A stretch of DNA of 64,000 nucleotides from LSCE01 sp050485425 (GTDB taxonomy: Bacteria > Pseudomonadota > Gammaproteobacteria > Nitrococcales > Aquisalimonadaceae). The notes under the pieces are model-generated. The model was given only the letters and a program-made list of their open reading frames with translations. It was not told where the DNA came from and ran no database searches. The DNA is taken from the NCBI GenBank assembly GCA_050485425.1, contig JBJHBJ010000019.1, forward strand, positions 7,103 to 71,102. Reading direction: 5' to 3'. Within the stretch, counting starts at the first letter, position 1, and every line of letters begins with the position of its first letter. The position numbers and the translations under genes are program-made. Shown one piece after another: positions 8,359 to 16,446 of this stretch.

Positions 8359-9723
8359 ATGGGTAACAGTGCGAGCCGGTGCATGCCGGCAATTCTGGGC
8401 ACAGCCATTCAGGTCGGCGCCTGCGCGGTCGCCATCATTGGTCTGGCGTCACCGTTGAATGCGGAAAATCCGAACTGGCAGGAGCCGCTTGAGGTGGCCT
8501 CCGGTGAGGCGCACGTGGGGCAGTGGCGGATGAACGAGTCGGATTTCCGCTACGTGGACGACCCGTCCGTAACGTTGGACCAGGAGGGCGTGGCCACCGT
8601 GGTGTGGGCCGAGCAGGCCCGGCAGGACGTGTTTCTGCAACGCTATGATGCCGCAGGCGAACCGTTGCTGGACGATCCCGTGAACATCTCCCGCAGCGGC
8701 GACATCTTCTCCTGGCTGCCGCGCGTGATTACCGCCGCCGCTGCGCCGGACACCGTTTATGTGCTTTGGCAGGAGATCATCTTCTCCGGCGGCAGTCATG
8801 GCGGCGAGATCCTATTCGCCCGCTCGGAGGACGGCGGCCGCACGTTCAGCGAGCCGCAGAACCTGTCGAACACCGACCACGGCGCAGGCAAGGGCCGGCT
8901 CACCGCGCAGCGCTGGGACAACGGCAGCCTGGATCTGGCGGAAGGGCCTGATGGAACAATCTGGGCGGTGTGGACCGAGTACGAGGGGCGGCTGGCTGTC
9001 AGCCGCTCCGACGACGCCGGGCATTCGTTCTCAAGCCCGGAGTACGTCACGGGCGTGCAGGGTGAACCGCCGGCGCGGGCGCCTTCGGTTGCCGCGGGCG
9101 GCGACGGTCGCGTGCACCTGGCCTGGACGGTGGGTGAGGACGTGGCGGCGGATATCCGTTATGCGGTGTCGGATGACGAAGGCCGGTCATTTCCCGCGCC
9201 CCGCGAGATCCACTCCAGCGACGGCCATTCGGACGCACCCGCGTTGGCGGTGGATGACCAGGGACGCGTCCATCTCGTCTATGCGGAAAGCCCGGACGGG
9301 CTCTGGCAGCCGGCGCATATCCGTTACACCCGGGCCGGGGAGGACGGTGAGTTCGGCCCTCCACGCGAGCTGGGTGCTTCACGGCGGAACGGTCACGACA
9401 GCCTGGGTTTTCCTGCGCTGGCCGTTGCCGGTGAAGCTGTCTATGTGCTCTGGGAGCAGTTCCCCTCCCTGGGGCAGCGCTCGAGAGGTCTGGGGCTGGC
9501 CTGGTCCGAAGACGGTGGCGAAAACTTCGCGTCCTCGAAGACCGTGCCCGGCTCCGGGGAGACCGGGCCGGGCTTCAACGGCAGCCTGCAGGGCCTGCTG
9601 ATGCGCAAGCTGGCGGTGAACGCTGCAGGGGATATCGCCGTGGTGAACAGCAGCTTCCACCAGGGCGAATCCAGTGTGGTTCACCTGATTCGCGGTCAGA
9701 ACAGGGCTACTGCCGGACAATGA
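8359..9723 (+). CDS. Secreted Asp-box (BNR) beta-propeller, sialidase-like
   Basis: 454 residues. The N-terminal signal peptide has a hydrophobic core at about residues 10-32 and probably cleaves after PLNA. Four Asp-box motifs S-x-D-x-G-x-x-F recur (SEDGGRTF, SDDAGHSF, SDDEGRSF, SEDGGENF), the mark of sialidase/BNR propellers. Further blades show D-x-G-x-x-x-x-V-W repeats. I do not see the sialidase Arg triad or FRIP motif, so calling it an active sialidase would be unsafe; an extracytoplasmic binding or hydrolase propeller is safer. The 3' end overlaps the convergent amidohydrolase gene by 17 bp. Confidence 0.75.
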   Translation: MGNSASRCMPAILGTAIQVGACAVAIIGLASPLNAENPNWQEPLEVASGEAHVGQWRMNESDFRYVDDPSVTLDQEGVATVVWAEQARQDVFLQRYDAAGEPLLDDPVNISRSGDIFSWLPRVITAAAAPDTVYVLWQEIIFSGGSHGGEILFARSEDGGRTFSEPQNLSNTDHGAGKGRLTAQRWDNGSLDLAEGPDGTIWAVWTEYEGRLAVSRSDDAGHSFSSPEYVTGVQGEPPARAPSVAAGGDGRVHLAWTVGEDVAADIRYAVSDDEGRSFPAPREIHSSDGHSDAPALAVDDQGRVHLVYAESPDGLWQPAHIRYTRAGEDGEFGPPRELGASRRNGHDSLGFPALAVAGEAVYVLWEQFPSLGQRSRGLGLAWSEDGGENFASSKTVPGSGETGPGFNGSLQGLLMRKLAVNAAGDIAVVNSSFHQGESSVVHLIRGQNRATAGQ

Positions 9724-10798
9724 CCGCCAGCGGTCCGCCGCCGTCCGGGCCCTGATGCTCGGCGCCGCCGGAGACGAACAGACGGGTATCTTTCAGTCGC
9801 CCGGCCAGTACGCCGCCCACCAGCGCACGGGCATGCCGCGTGGGGTGGATGTCGCTGTCGTCCCACATCACATGCCGCTGGCCACGGATCTGCCCTGAAG
9901 TGGCCGGTTCCGCCTTGACCAGCAGCGCGGCCACGTCGGCCACGCCGGCTGCCTTGCCGTTGGCCGGTACCCGCTCCAGCGCGCGGTCCACCGCTTCCAC
10001 GTCCAGCGCATCCGCCATCACGTCGTGACCGATCCGGTAGCTTGGGTCCCAGCCACTGGCGTTGCCCAGCACCAGGATCTCGTTGCGCAGCAGCTCGATG
10101 CCGGCGGAGGTGCTGGCCCGGGTGGAATACAGCGCGAAGTCGCTGCAGATGGCCTGGTCTTCCAGCCGGGCCGGTGTCAGTTCATCCAGTGCCAGGGCCA
10201 CGCCCAGCGCGGAGGCGCCGCGGGAGTAGCCCATGGAGCGGTAGGTGTCGGCGGTGACTACGGACTGCCCGCGGCTGCGGGCATCCTCCACTCGTGTGGC
10301 GGTGAGCAGCGGGCATTTGATCTGCACGTAGTGCACGTCGTCCACGGAGCGGATGCCGGCGTTGTCCATGGCGGCCTTCACCGCCCGGGCGGTTTCCTCC
10401 ACCTGCGCCATCCGACCCAGTTCCTCGGCTGCGAAGTCCCTGGTGAAGGCGACGCCGGCGGCCAGGCCGGGAACATCCGCGTCCGGCGAGCCGGCCTCGG
10501 GGTCCACCTCGAACACCAGCCAGTGCGGGCACAGCCCGCCCTCGGTGCCGCCGGACATGACGAAGGCGATGCGTTCCGCAACCTCGGCCGCAGAGGTGCC
10601 CAGCGCGTCGGCAAACAGCGCGCTCAGGGTCCGGGTGGCGAAGGCCCGCGTGAAATCGTTCACGCAGCCGTTGCCCTCCGTTTTGCCGAGCACGGCGATC
10701 ACCTGCTCGGGGTGTATTTCTCCGTCCCGGATGGCGGCCGCCAGGCCGCTGGTGTCATCCGGGGAGGCGGCGGCAATTCGGTGGATTCGCGTCTGCAT
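9707..10798 (-). CDS. atzD: Ring-opening amidohydrolase: cyanuric acid amidohydrolase/barbiturase family
   Basis: 363 residues in three pseudo-repeated units, as in the AtzD/TrzD/barbiturase family. The family blocks are present: KTEGNGCVNDFTR, MSGGTEGG, SRGASALGVA and SGGAEHQGPDGGGP; the serines and lysine of the catalytic dyads lie in these. Cyanuric acid amidohydrolase opens the s-triazine ring to carboxybiuret/biuret; barbiturase opens barbiturate to ureidomalonate. A biuret-hydrolase-like gene at 18.5 kb and allophanate hydrolase at 31.7 kb favour cyanuric acid (inference). Second gene of an operon behind a binding-protein gene, 12 bp apart. No ureidomalonase was seen. Confidence 0.8.
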   Translation of the reverse strand: MQTRIHRIAAASPDDTSGLAAAIRDGEIHPEQVIAVLGKTEGNGCVNDFTRAFATRTLSALFADALGTSAAEVAERIAFVMSGGTEGGLCPHWLVFEVDPEAGSPDADVPGLAAGVAFTRDFAAEELGRMAQVEETARAVKAAMDNAGIRSVDDVHYVQIKCPLLTATRVEDARSRGQSVVTADTYRSMGYSRGASALGVALALDELTPARLEDQAICSDFALYSTRASTSAGIELLRNEILVLGNASGWDPSYRIGHDVMADALDVEAVDRALERVPANGKAAGVADVAALLVKAEPATSGQIRGQRHVMWDDSDIHPTRHARALVGGVLAGRLKDTRLFVSGGAEHQGPDGGGPLAVIVRQ

Positions 10799-10810
10799 GG
10801 TTTGATGTCC

Positions 10811-11842
10811 CTATTGCGGCAAGCGCTCTTCAAGCGGGGGCAGGAAGCGGGCGTCGAAGACGTCCTCCGGGGCGGGAGGATTGCCCACGCCGAACACGGC
10901 GGACACCACGTCGATGGATTCCCTCAGGCGCTGTTCGTCCACGGCGCCCATGCCCAGTTCGCGTACCTCGTCGGTCAGGACCTGGTGCTCCAGATAGAAC
11001 GCCATGCGCTGCATTTCCAGGTTCCGGTCGATCAGGGAGTCGCGCCGGACCAGTGCGTCGATGGTCGCCTCGGGGTTTGCGATGGTGTCCATCCAGGCAC
11101 GGTTCACGGCGCGGACGATGCCTTCCACGACCTCGGGTTCTTCCTCGATCATGCGGGCAGGAACGATGACGCCGTTGCTGTACATGGAAACGCCGTAGTC
11201 GGTGTAGTACATGATGCGGATGTCGTCCGGGTCCGCGCCCAGTTCCAGCAGATTGACGTAGGAGCTGGGCGGGAAGGCCATGATGGCGTCCACCTGGCCG
11301 CGGTAGAGCAGGGGCTCCCGCATGTTGGGCGAGACGTTCTCGAAGCGAACGGAGTCCTGGTCGATATTCAGCGCGTTGGCCAGCACCGGGAACAGCCGAT
11401 AGGCAGTGTCGTTGGCCGGGGCGCCGACGCGGCGGCCTTCGAGATCTCGCGGGTGTTCGATTCCGCTGCTTTTCAGCGTCACGATCCCCATGGGCGGCCG
11501 GTTGTAGATCATGTACACCATGCGCTGCTGTTCTTCGGGATGGCGCGCATTGAATTCCATCATGGTGTTGATGTCGCCAAAGCCGAACTGGTATGCGCCG
11601 CTGGCGATGCGGGTGATCACCGCGGAAGAGCCTTCCCCGGCGTCCACGGTCACGCGCAGCCCTTCGTCACGAAAATAACCGCGTTCCACGGCCAACAGGA
11701 ACGGCGCGTTGGAGGCCTCGAACACCCAGTTGGCAGTAAACCGCAGTTGACGTTCCGCCGCTGCTGTCGAGGTCATGGCGAGCAGCAGCGTGGCCACCAG
11801 GCCGAGCGCGCAGCAACGCAGGAAATGCTTGAGATCGGTCAT
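10811..11842 (-). CDS. NMT1/THI5-type ABC substrate-binding protein (orphan)
   Basis: About 343 residues from ATG 11842, chosen because it opens directly into a signal peptide (hydrophobic residues about 8-24, cleavage after STAAA). A longer frame would add 31 residues with no signal. The mature protein starts RQLRFTANWVFEASNAPFLLAVERGYF, the NMT1/SsuA/THI5-like pattern; this family binds pyrimidines, aromatics and sulfonates in the periplasm. First gene of the operon with the ring amidohydrolase, which suggests a heterocyclic ligand. No permease or ATPase of its class is nearby, so it must share a transporter or act as a sensor. Confidence 0.8.
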   Translation of the reverse strand: MTDLKHFLRCCALGLVATLLLAMTSTAAAERQLRFTANWVFEASNAPFLLAVERGYFRDEGLRVTVDAGEGSSAVITRIASGAYQFGFGDINTMMEFNARHPEEQQRMVYMIYNRPPMGIVTLKSSGIEHPRDLEGRRVGAPANDTAYRLFPVLANALNIDQDSVRFENVSPNMREPLLYRGQVDAIMAFPPSSYVNLLELGADPDDIRIMYYTDYGVSMYSNGVIVPARMIEEEPEVVEGIVRAVNRAWMDTIANPEATIDALVRRDSLIDRNLEMQRMAFYLEHQVLTDEVRELGMGAVDEQRLRESIDVVSAVFGVGNPPAPEDVFDARFLPPLEERLPQ

Positions 11843-11946
11843 GGTTACGTCTCCGTAGGGGTCAGTATGAGGCCGTTGTGCAGTACGGCATAGGGCCGAC
11901 CTTAGGCAAGCCTCGTGTTCGTGACCAGCGACCATTTGTGCTATCA

Positions 11947-11967
11947 GTGATGCCGATACGGCATCAC
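11947..11967. promoter_or_regulatory. LysR operator candidate, copy 1
   Basis: GTGATGCCG-ATA-CGGCATCAC: perfect 9-bp arms, 3-bp spacer, 15 bp before the LysR start and in the region shared with the divergent binding-protein/amidohydrolase operon. A near-identical copy lies at 12928-12948. Confidence 0.7.
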
Positions 11968-11981
11968 ATCAGGAGCCCCTC

Positions 11982-12893
11982 ATGCAGCATGTCAGGTATT
12001 TGCGCTACGTCGACGCGGTGGCCCGGACCGGCTCCATTCGCAAGGCCGCGGAGCGGTTGAACGTGGTCTCCTCGGCGGTTAACCGACGCATACTGGATCT
12101 GGAGGAGGAGATAGGAACGGCGCTCTTCGAGCGCCTGCCGCGTGGCGTCCGGCTGACGCCGGCCGGTGAGCTGTTCGTCGCCTACCTGCGGCGTGCGCTG
12201 GCCGATGTGGACCGCGTGCGGTCGGAAATCGAGGATCTGGAAGGGCTGCGGCGGGGTGTGGTGCGTATCGCGGCCATCGAAGGCCTGGCTACGTACTTTC
12301 TGCCGGGCGTGATCCATGATTTCCAGCGTGAGCATCCCAAGGTGGCCTTCAGCACGGTGATCTGCGGGCGTGATGAAGCGATGGCCCGGGTCAAGCGTTT
12401 CGAGGCGGATCTGGGGCTGGTGTTCAATCCGGCTCCGGATGCCGACCTGCGCCATCTGGCCGAAATCGAGCAGCGGCTCTGCGCCTTCGTCCCGGACAAT
12501 CACCCGCTGGCCGGGCGGCGTTCCGTCAGGCTATCCGAATGCGTGGAGTATCCGCTGGCGCTGCCGGATCGCTCGTTGGGCGGGCGGGCGTTGCTGGATG
12601 CTTTTCTGTCGAAGCGCTCACTTCGGCTGGAACCCGGCCTCGAGTCCAACTCCTACGAACTGATGCGCCACTTCGTGATGCAGACCGGCGGCGTCTACTT
12701 CCAGATCAGCATGGGAGCTCCGCCGCCGGGGGAGCGCTCCGGCCTGGTGGCCATTCCGCTGGAGGAGCGGGGGCTGGCCAGCGGCAAGCTGGTGCTGTGC
12801 ACGGAGCGCAGCCGTACGCTGCCGGTGGCCGCGGCCATGGTCGTGGAGGAGATGCGGGCAAGCCTCGAAGCACTGGCCGCCGGAACGCCCTGA
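11982..12893 (+). CDS. LysR-family regulator of the amidohydrolase/oxygenase genes
   Basis: 303 residues. The winged HTH is at about residues 1-62 (YLRYVDAVARTGSIRKAAERLNVVSSAVNRRILDLEEEIGTALFERL), followed by a periplasmic-binding-like effector domain. Divergent from the binding-protein/ring amidohydrolase operon and just upstream of the oxygenase/formamidase pair. The same 21-bp palindrome lies on both sides of the gene, so it probably controls both. It occupies the same position and job as AtzR in known cyanuric acid operons (established for AtzR; inferred here). The ligand is unknown. Confidence 0.85.
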   Translation: MQHVRYLRYVDAVARTGSIRKAAERLNVVSSAVNRRILDLEEEIGTALFERLPRGVRLTPAGELFVAYLRRALADVDRVRSEIEDLEGLRRGVVRIAAIEGLATYFLPGVIHDFQREHPKVAFSTVICGRDEAMARVKRFEADLGLVFNPAPDADLRHLAEIEQRLCAFVPDNHPLAGRRSVRLSECVEYPLALPDRSLGGRALLDAFLSKRSLRLEPGLESNSYELMRHFVMQTGGVYFQISMGAPPPGERSGLVAIPLEERGLASGKLVLCTERSRTLPVAAAMVVEEMRASLEALAAGTP

Positions 12894-12927
12894 GGTTATT
12901 GAACATGATGGACCGAGCATGACAAGA

Positions 12928-12948
12928 GTGATGCCGTTTCGGCATCGC
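12928..12948. promoter_or_regulatory. LysR operator candidate, copy 2
   Basis: GTGATGCCG-TTT-CGGCATCGC: same arms and spacing as the copy at 11947-11967 with one arm mismatch. It sits 57 bp before the oxygenase start, placing it at a typical LysR activation distance. Confidence 0.7.
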
Positions 12949-13004
12949 TCCTGTGCCCAATTAGCGCTGGTAGGCACTGCTCAGGCGCCCTAGGCTGGGA
13001 TCAA

Positions 13005-14009
13005 ATGTCCAACCTCGGAGACGTCGTGGAGCAAGTCGTCATTCCAGCCATTGATGTGGAGCGCTTCCGCTCCGGCGATGCCGCCGGTCGTCGCGAGCTT
13101 GCGGCGGATGTGGATCGTGCCTGCCGGGATATCGGTTTTCTGGTCATTCGCGGCCACGGCGTCAGTGATGAGGTGCTCACCCGGGCGCAGCGCGCCGCAC
13201 GCGCGTTCTTCGACCTGCCGGCCGAACGGAAACGGTCCTGTGCACCACAGGACAAGCGCTTCCGGGGCTACTACGGGATTGGCAACACCGCCCTGGCATA
13301 CAGTCGCGACGAGGATACCCCGCCGGACCTGTTCGAGCGCTTCACCATCGGGCCGTTCGCTTTCCCGGATGACGCCGACCACCGGCGTTTCCGCGACACC
13401 TTTTTCGCCGACAACATCTGGCCGGACGAGCCCGTGGAACTCCGCCCGGCGCTGGAAGCGTACTACCGCAGCATGGAAACGCTGGCCGCGGAACTGATGG
13501 GCATTTTCGCGCTGGCACTGGATCTGCCCGAGGACTACTTTGCTGCCAGCATCGACCGTCACATCTCGGCCCTGTCCTCCAACTTCTACCCCGCCCAACC
13601 GGATGCGCCGGCCAGCGGCCAGCTCCGGGCAGGCGCACACACCGATTACGGCTCGCTGACCATCGTCGCACCCACCCAGGCGCCCGGTTGCCTGCAGGTG
13701 CTGCGTGACGGCCAGTGGTTCGACGTGCAGCCCGAGCCCGGGTGTTTCGTGGTCAACATCGGCGACCTGATGGCGCAATGGACCAACGACCGCTGGGTGT
13801 CCACCATGCACCGCGTGGCCAACCCGCCCCGGGACTCGGCGCACCGCGAGCGGATGTCGCTGATCTTCTTCCACCAGCCCAACGCCGATGCGGTGGTGGA
13901 GTGCCTGCCCAGTTGTCAGGGGCCGGACAACCCGCCGCGCTACCAGCCGGTGACCTCCGGCGACCACCTGCTGATGAAGAAATCCAAGACGGTACGCAAG
14001 GCCGGCTGA
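13005..14009 (+). CDS. Isopenicillin-N-synthase-like 2-oxoglutarate/Fe(II) oxygenase
   Basis: 334 residues. The N-terminal DIOX_N domain runs over about 8-130 (CRDIGFLVIRGHGVSDEV). The C-terminal double-stranded beta-helix holds the metal facial triad: HTDYGSL (His and Asp, about residue 211) and MHRVANP (His, about 267), followed by R-x-S (RMSLIFF) for 2OG binding. Such enzymes hydroxylate or N-/O-dealkylate small molecules. The substrate is unknown. It forms a pair with the formamidase 43 bp downstream and lies behind the second LysR palindrome, so it probably acts on the imported nitrogen compound. Confidence 0.85.
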   Translation: MSNLGDVVEQVVIPAIDVERFRSGDAAGRRELAADVDRACRDIGFLVIRGHGVSDEVLTRAQRAARAFFDLPAERKRSCAPQDKRFRGYYGIGNTALAYSRDEDTPPDLFERFTIGPFAFPDDADHRRFRDTFFADNIWPDEPVELRPALEAYYRSMETLAAELMGIFALALDLPEDYFAASIDRHISALSSNFYPAQPDAPASGQLRAGAHTDYGSLTIVAPTQAPGCLQVLRDGQWFDVQPEPGCFVVNIGDLMAQWTNDRWVSTMHRVANPPRDSAHRERMSLIFFHQPNADAVVECLPSCQGPDNPPRYQPVTSGDHLLMKKSKTVRKAG

Positions 14010-14052
14010 TCCCGGATTCCTTTCACGAACCATTGATGAGGACAACGCACTG

Positions 14053-15045
14053 ATGAGTGGCCTGGGTGGACTGAACAAATCCGATAACGGCGTGGTGCTG
14101 GGCATGGTGCAGCTCCAGTTGCCGAACGTGGAAACCCCGGAGCAGCTCGCGGCACAGACGCAGCGCGTCTGTGATCTGGTGGGCAAGGCACGCCGGCAGA
14201 TCCCCGGCATGGATCTGGTCGTGTTCCCCGAGTATTGCCTGCACGGTCTGTCCATGAACACCGATCCGGCCATCATGTGCAAAGCCGACGGTCCCGAGGT
14301 GCAGGCCTTCCAGGCGGCCTGCCGCGAGCATGCCATCTGGGGCTGCTTCTCCATCATGGAATACAACCCGGACGGCATGCCCTACAACACCGGCCTGATC
14401 ATCGACGATCAGGGCGAGGTGAAACTGTTCTATCGCAAGCTCCACCCCTGGGTGCCGGTGGAGCCCTGGGAGCCGGGTAATCTCGGGATTCCGGTCTGCG
14501 ACGGCCCGAACGGCTCCACGCTGGCGCTGATCATCTGCCACGACGGCATGTTCCCGGAAATGGCGCGGGAGTGTGCCTACAAGGGCGCCAACATCATGCT
14601 GCGTACCGCAGGCTACACGGCACCGATCCGCCATTCCTGGAAGATCACCAACCAGGCCAACGCCTTCTGCAACCTGATGGTCACCGCCAACGTCTGCCTG
14701 GCCGGCACCGACGGCACGTTCAACTCCATGGGCGAGGGCATGATCGTGAACTTCGACGGCGTGCCGCTGGTGGAGGGCAACGGTCTGGCGGACGAGATCA
14801 TCACCGCCGAGGTGCGGCCCGATCTGGTGGATGAAGCCCGGGAGACCTGGGGCGTGGAGAACAACATCTACCAGTTCGGCCATCGGGGTTATGTGGCGGT
14901 GAAGGGCGGGGCGCAGGACTGCCCCTACACCTACATGCACGACATGGTGGCGCAGCGCTATCGTCTGCCCTGGGAAGACAGGGTGCGCGTCACTGACGGC
15001 ACCTCCTGCGGTTTTCCGGTCCCGGAACGGACGTACCGGGGCTGA
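14053..15045 (+). CDS. amiF: Formamidase (nitrilase superfamily, AmiF-like)
   Basis: 330 residues. The nitrilase catalytic Glu-Lys-Cys triad is visible: Glu in VVFPEYCLHGLS (about residue 60), Lys in YRKLHPWVP (about 133), Cys in ALIICHDGMFPE (about 166). The N-terminus NGVVLGMVQLQLP, the segment GNGLADEIITAEVRPDLV and the GHRGYVAVKGGAQDCPYTYM block match formamidase/aliphatic amidase proteins closely. Formamidase splits formamide to formate and ammonia in the cytoplasm. A broader aliphatic amidase is possible. Downstream of the 2OG oxygenase, so formamide or a formamide-like product of that enzyme may be its substrate (inference). Confidence 0.85.
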   Translation: MSGLGGLNKSDNGVVLGMVQLQLPNVETPEQLAAQTQRVCDLVGKARRQIPGMDLVVFPEYCLHGLSMNTDPAIMCKADGPEVQAFQAACREHAIWGCFSIMEYNPDGMPYNTGLIIDDQGEVKLFYRKLHPWVPVEPWEPGNLGIPVCDGPNGSTLALIICHDGMFPEMARECAYKGANIMLRTAGYTAPIRHSWKITNQANAFCNLMVTANVCLAGTDGTFNSMGEGMIVNFDGVPLVEGNGLADEIITAEVRPDLVDEARETWGVENNIYQFGHRGYVAVKGGAQDCPYTYMHDMVAQRYRLPWEDRVRVTDGTSCGFPVPERTYRG

Positions 15046-15081
15046 TCGTGCCGCTTCTCCTCGTATACCAGAACTCTGTAG

Positions 15082-15129
15082 TGCACCACATTAGTGCATG
15101 ACAGGTCACGAACTCCCCCCTGCAGTGCA
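15082..15129. promoter_or_regulatory. NtrC-like enhancer sites before the importer/biuret operon
   Basis: TGCACCACATTAGTGCA (15082-15098) is a perfect TGCAC-N7-GTGCA NtrC-type dyad. A second half-site, GTGCA at 15125-15129, sits in register 31 bp downstream, the usual spacing of paired NtrC sites. Both lie about 80-120 bp before a sigma-54 promoter. Confidence 0.65.
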
Positions 15130-15204
15130 ACTGAACCGTGACGCCTTGTTGCTGCCGCATTCGCAAGCAAGGCATGGCAACGGTTTTCCCGGTTTTACGC
15201 AGGC

Positions 15205-15220
15205 TGGCTTCCGTCTTGCA
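15205..15220 (+). promoter_or_regulatory. Sigma-54 (-24/-12) promoter for the importer/biuret operon
   Basis: TGGCTTCCGTCTTGCA has GG, exactly 10 bp, GC, with TGGC and TTGCA matching the sigma-54 consensus elements. It starts 117 bp before the binding-protein start codon. Between it and the NtrC sites is a stem-loop-like stretch (15141-15175). Confidence 0.6.
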
Positions 15221-15321
15221 AGCAAGCGGGCATCGGCGCCGCGGCGCCAGGCCGGAACCTCGGGATGGCCGAGGGTGGGCAAGAACTTTCATTGCTGTCT
15301 CGTTTCCCTGGAGAAAACACC

Positions 15322-16440
15322 ATGAGTGACAAAACCAATGTCTCCCGCCGCCGCTTCATACAGGGCATGGGCGTTGCCGGCCTGGGCGCGGCCTTCCCCG
15401 GTATCTGGCTGGGCAAGCCTGCCCGCGCTGCCGAACTGCGGGTGGGTTTCATCTACGTGGGCTCCCGCGACGACTATGGCTACAACCAGTCCCACGCCCA
15501 GGGTGCCAGGGCGCTGCGCGACATTCCCGGCGTCACCGTGCTGGAAGAGGAGAACGTGCCAGAGACCATCGCGGTCCAGCGCACCATGGAAAGCATGATC
15601 AACCTGGATGATGTCAACCTGGTATTCCCGACCTCGTTCGGCTACTACGACCCGCACGTGCTGCGCGTGGCCGGTCGCAACCCGAATATCCTGTTCCGGC
15701 ACTGCGGCGGGCTCTACCAGGAAGGCAGTCACCCGGAGAATGCCGGCAGCTACTTCGGCTACATCGACGAGTGCCAGTACCTGAACGGCATCGTTGCCGG
15801 CCACACGACCCGCAGCAAGCGGCTGGGCTTTATTGCCGCCCGCGCAATCCCGCAGGTGCTCCGTAACATCAACGCCTTCACCATGGGTGCCCGCTCTGTG
15901 GATCCGGACATCCGCGTGCAGGTGATATACACCGGCGACTGGCATCTGCCCGTGCGGGAAGCCGAGGCCACCAACGGTCTGGTAGACCAGGGCGTGGACG
16001 TCATCACCTGCCACGTGGACAGCCCCATGGTGATCGCCGAGACCTGCGAGGCGCGCGGTATCCATGTCTGTGGTTATCACGCGGACCAGTCCCGGCTGGC
16101 GCCCAACGGCTATCTGACGGGTGCGGAATGGAAGTGGGAAACGCCCTACAAGCGAATCGTGGAAGCCGTGATGGCCGGGGAAACCCCGTCGCACTTCCTG
16201 CGCGGCGGGCTGGCGGACGGCTTCGTGCAGCCCTCGGCCTATGGTTCCCGGGTGTCCGACGGTGCACGCCGCCAGGCGGACGAGGTGAAGGAGAAGATGA
16301 TGCAGGGGGATTTCGTCATCTTCGAGGGGCCGCTGAAGGACAACGAGGGCAATACGGTGATCGCCGAAGGCACGTCCCACGACCAGCGCGACACCTGGCT
16401 GGAGCAGATGGACTGGCTGGTGGAAGGTGTGCGGGTCTAG
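15322..16440 (+). CDS. BMP-family ABC transporter substrate-binding protein (Tat-exported)
   Basis: 372 residues from ATG 15322 (GGAG nearby); an earlier frame start adds 19 residues of non-signal sequence. The N-terminus has a twin-arginine signal, SRRRFIQG, followed by a hydrophobic stretch ending ARA. The mature protein is a BMP/PnrA-like fold (GFIYVGSRDDYGYNQSHAQGARALRDI). Known BMP proteins bind nucleosides or purine-like compounds; here a biuret- or cyanurate-like ligand is inferred from the hydrolases in the same operon. First gene of a six-gene operon running to 21514. Confidence 0.85.
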   Translation: MSDKTNVSRRRFIQGMGVAGLGAAFPGIWLGKPARAAELRVGFIYVGSRDDYGYNQSHAQGARALRDIPGVTVLEEENVPETIAVQRTMESMINLDDVNLVFPTSFGYYDPHVLRVAGRNPNILFRHCGGLYQEGSHPENAGSYFGYIDECQYLNGIVAGHTTRSKRLGFIAARAIPQVLRNINAFTMGARSVDPDIRVQVIYTGDWHLPVREAEATNGLVDQGVDVITCHVDSPMVIAETCEARGIHVCGYHADQSRLAPNGYLTGAEWKWETPYKRIVEAVMAGETPSHFLRGGLADGFVQPSAYGSRVSDGARRQADEVKEKMMQGDFVIFEGPLKDNEGNTVIAEGTSHDQRDTWLEQMDWLVEGVRV

Positions 16441-16446
16441 ACGCCG

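Noticed and set aside
8359..9723. Calling the Asp-box protein a true sialidase
   Set aside because: Asp-boxes are present but the catalytic Arg triad and FRIP-type motif are not evident.
10025..11893. 622-codon open frame on the + strand
   Set aside because: Antisense to the amidohydrolase and binding-protein genes, both with clear family motifs; product looks like random GC-rich translation.
12973..12986. GG-N10-GC (sigma-54-like) before the oxygenase gene
   Set aside because: The -12 side reads AGGC, not TTGC, and transcription would begin only about 7 bp before the start codon, cutting the ribosome binding site.
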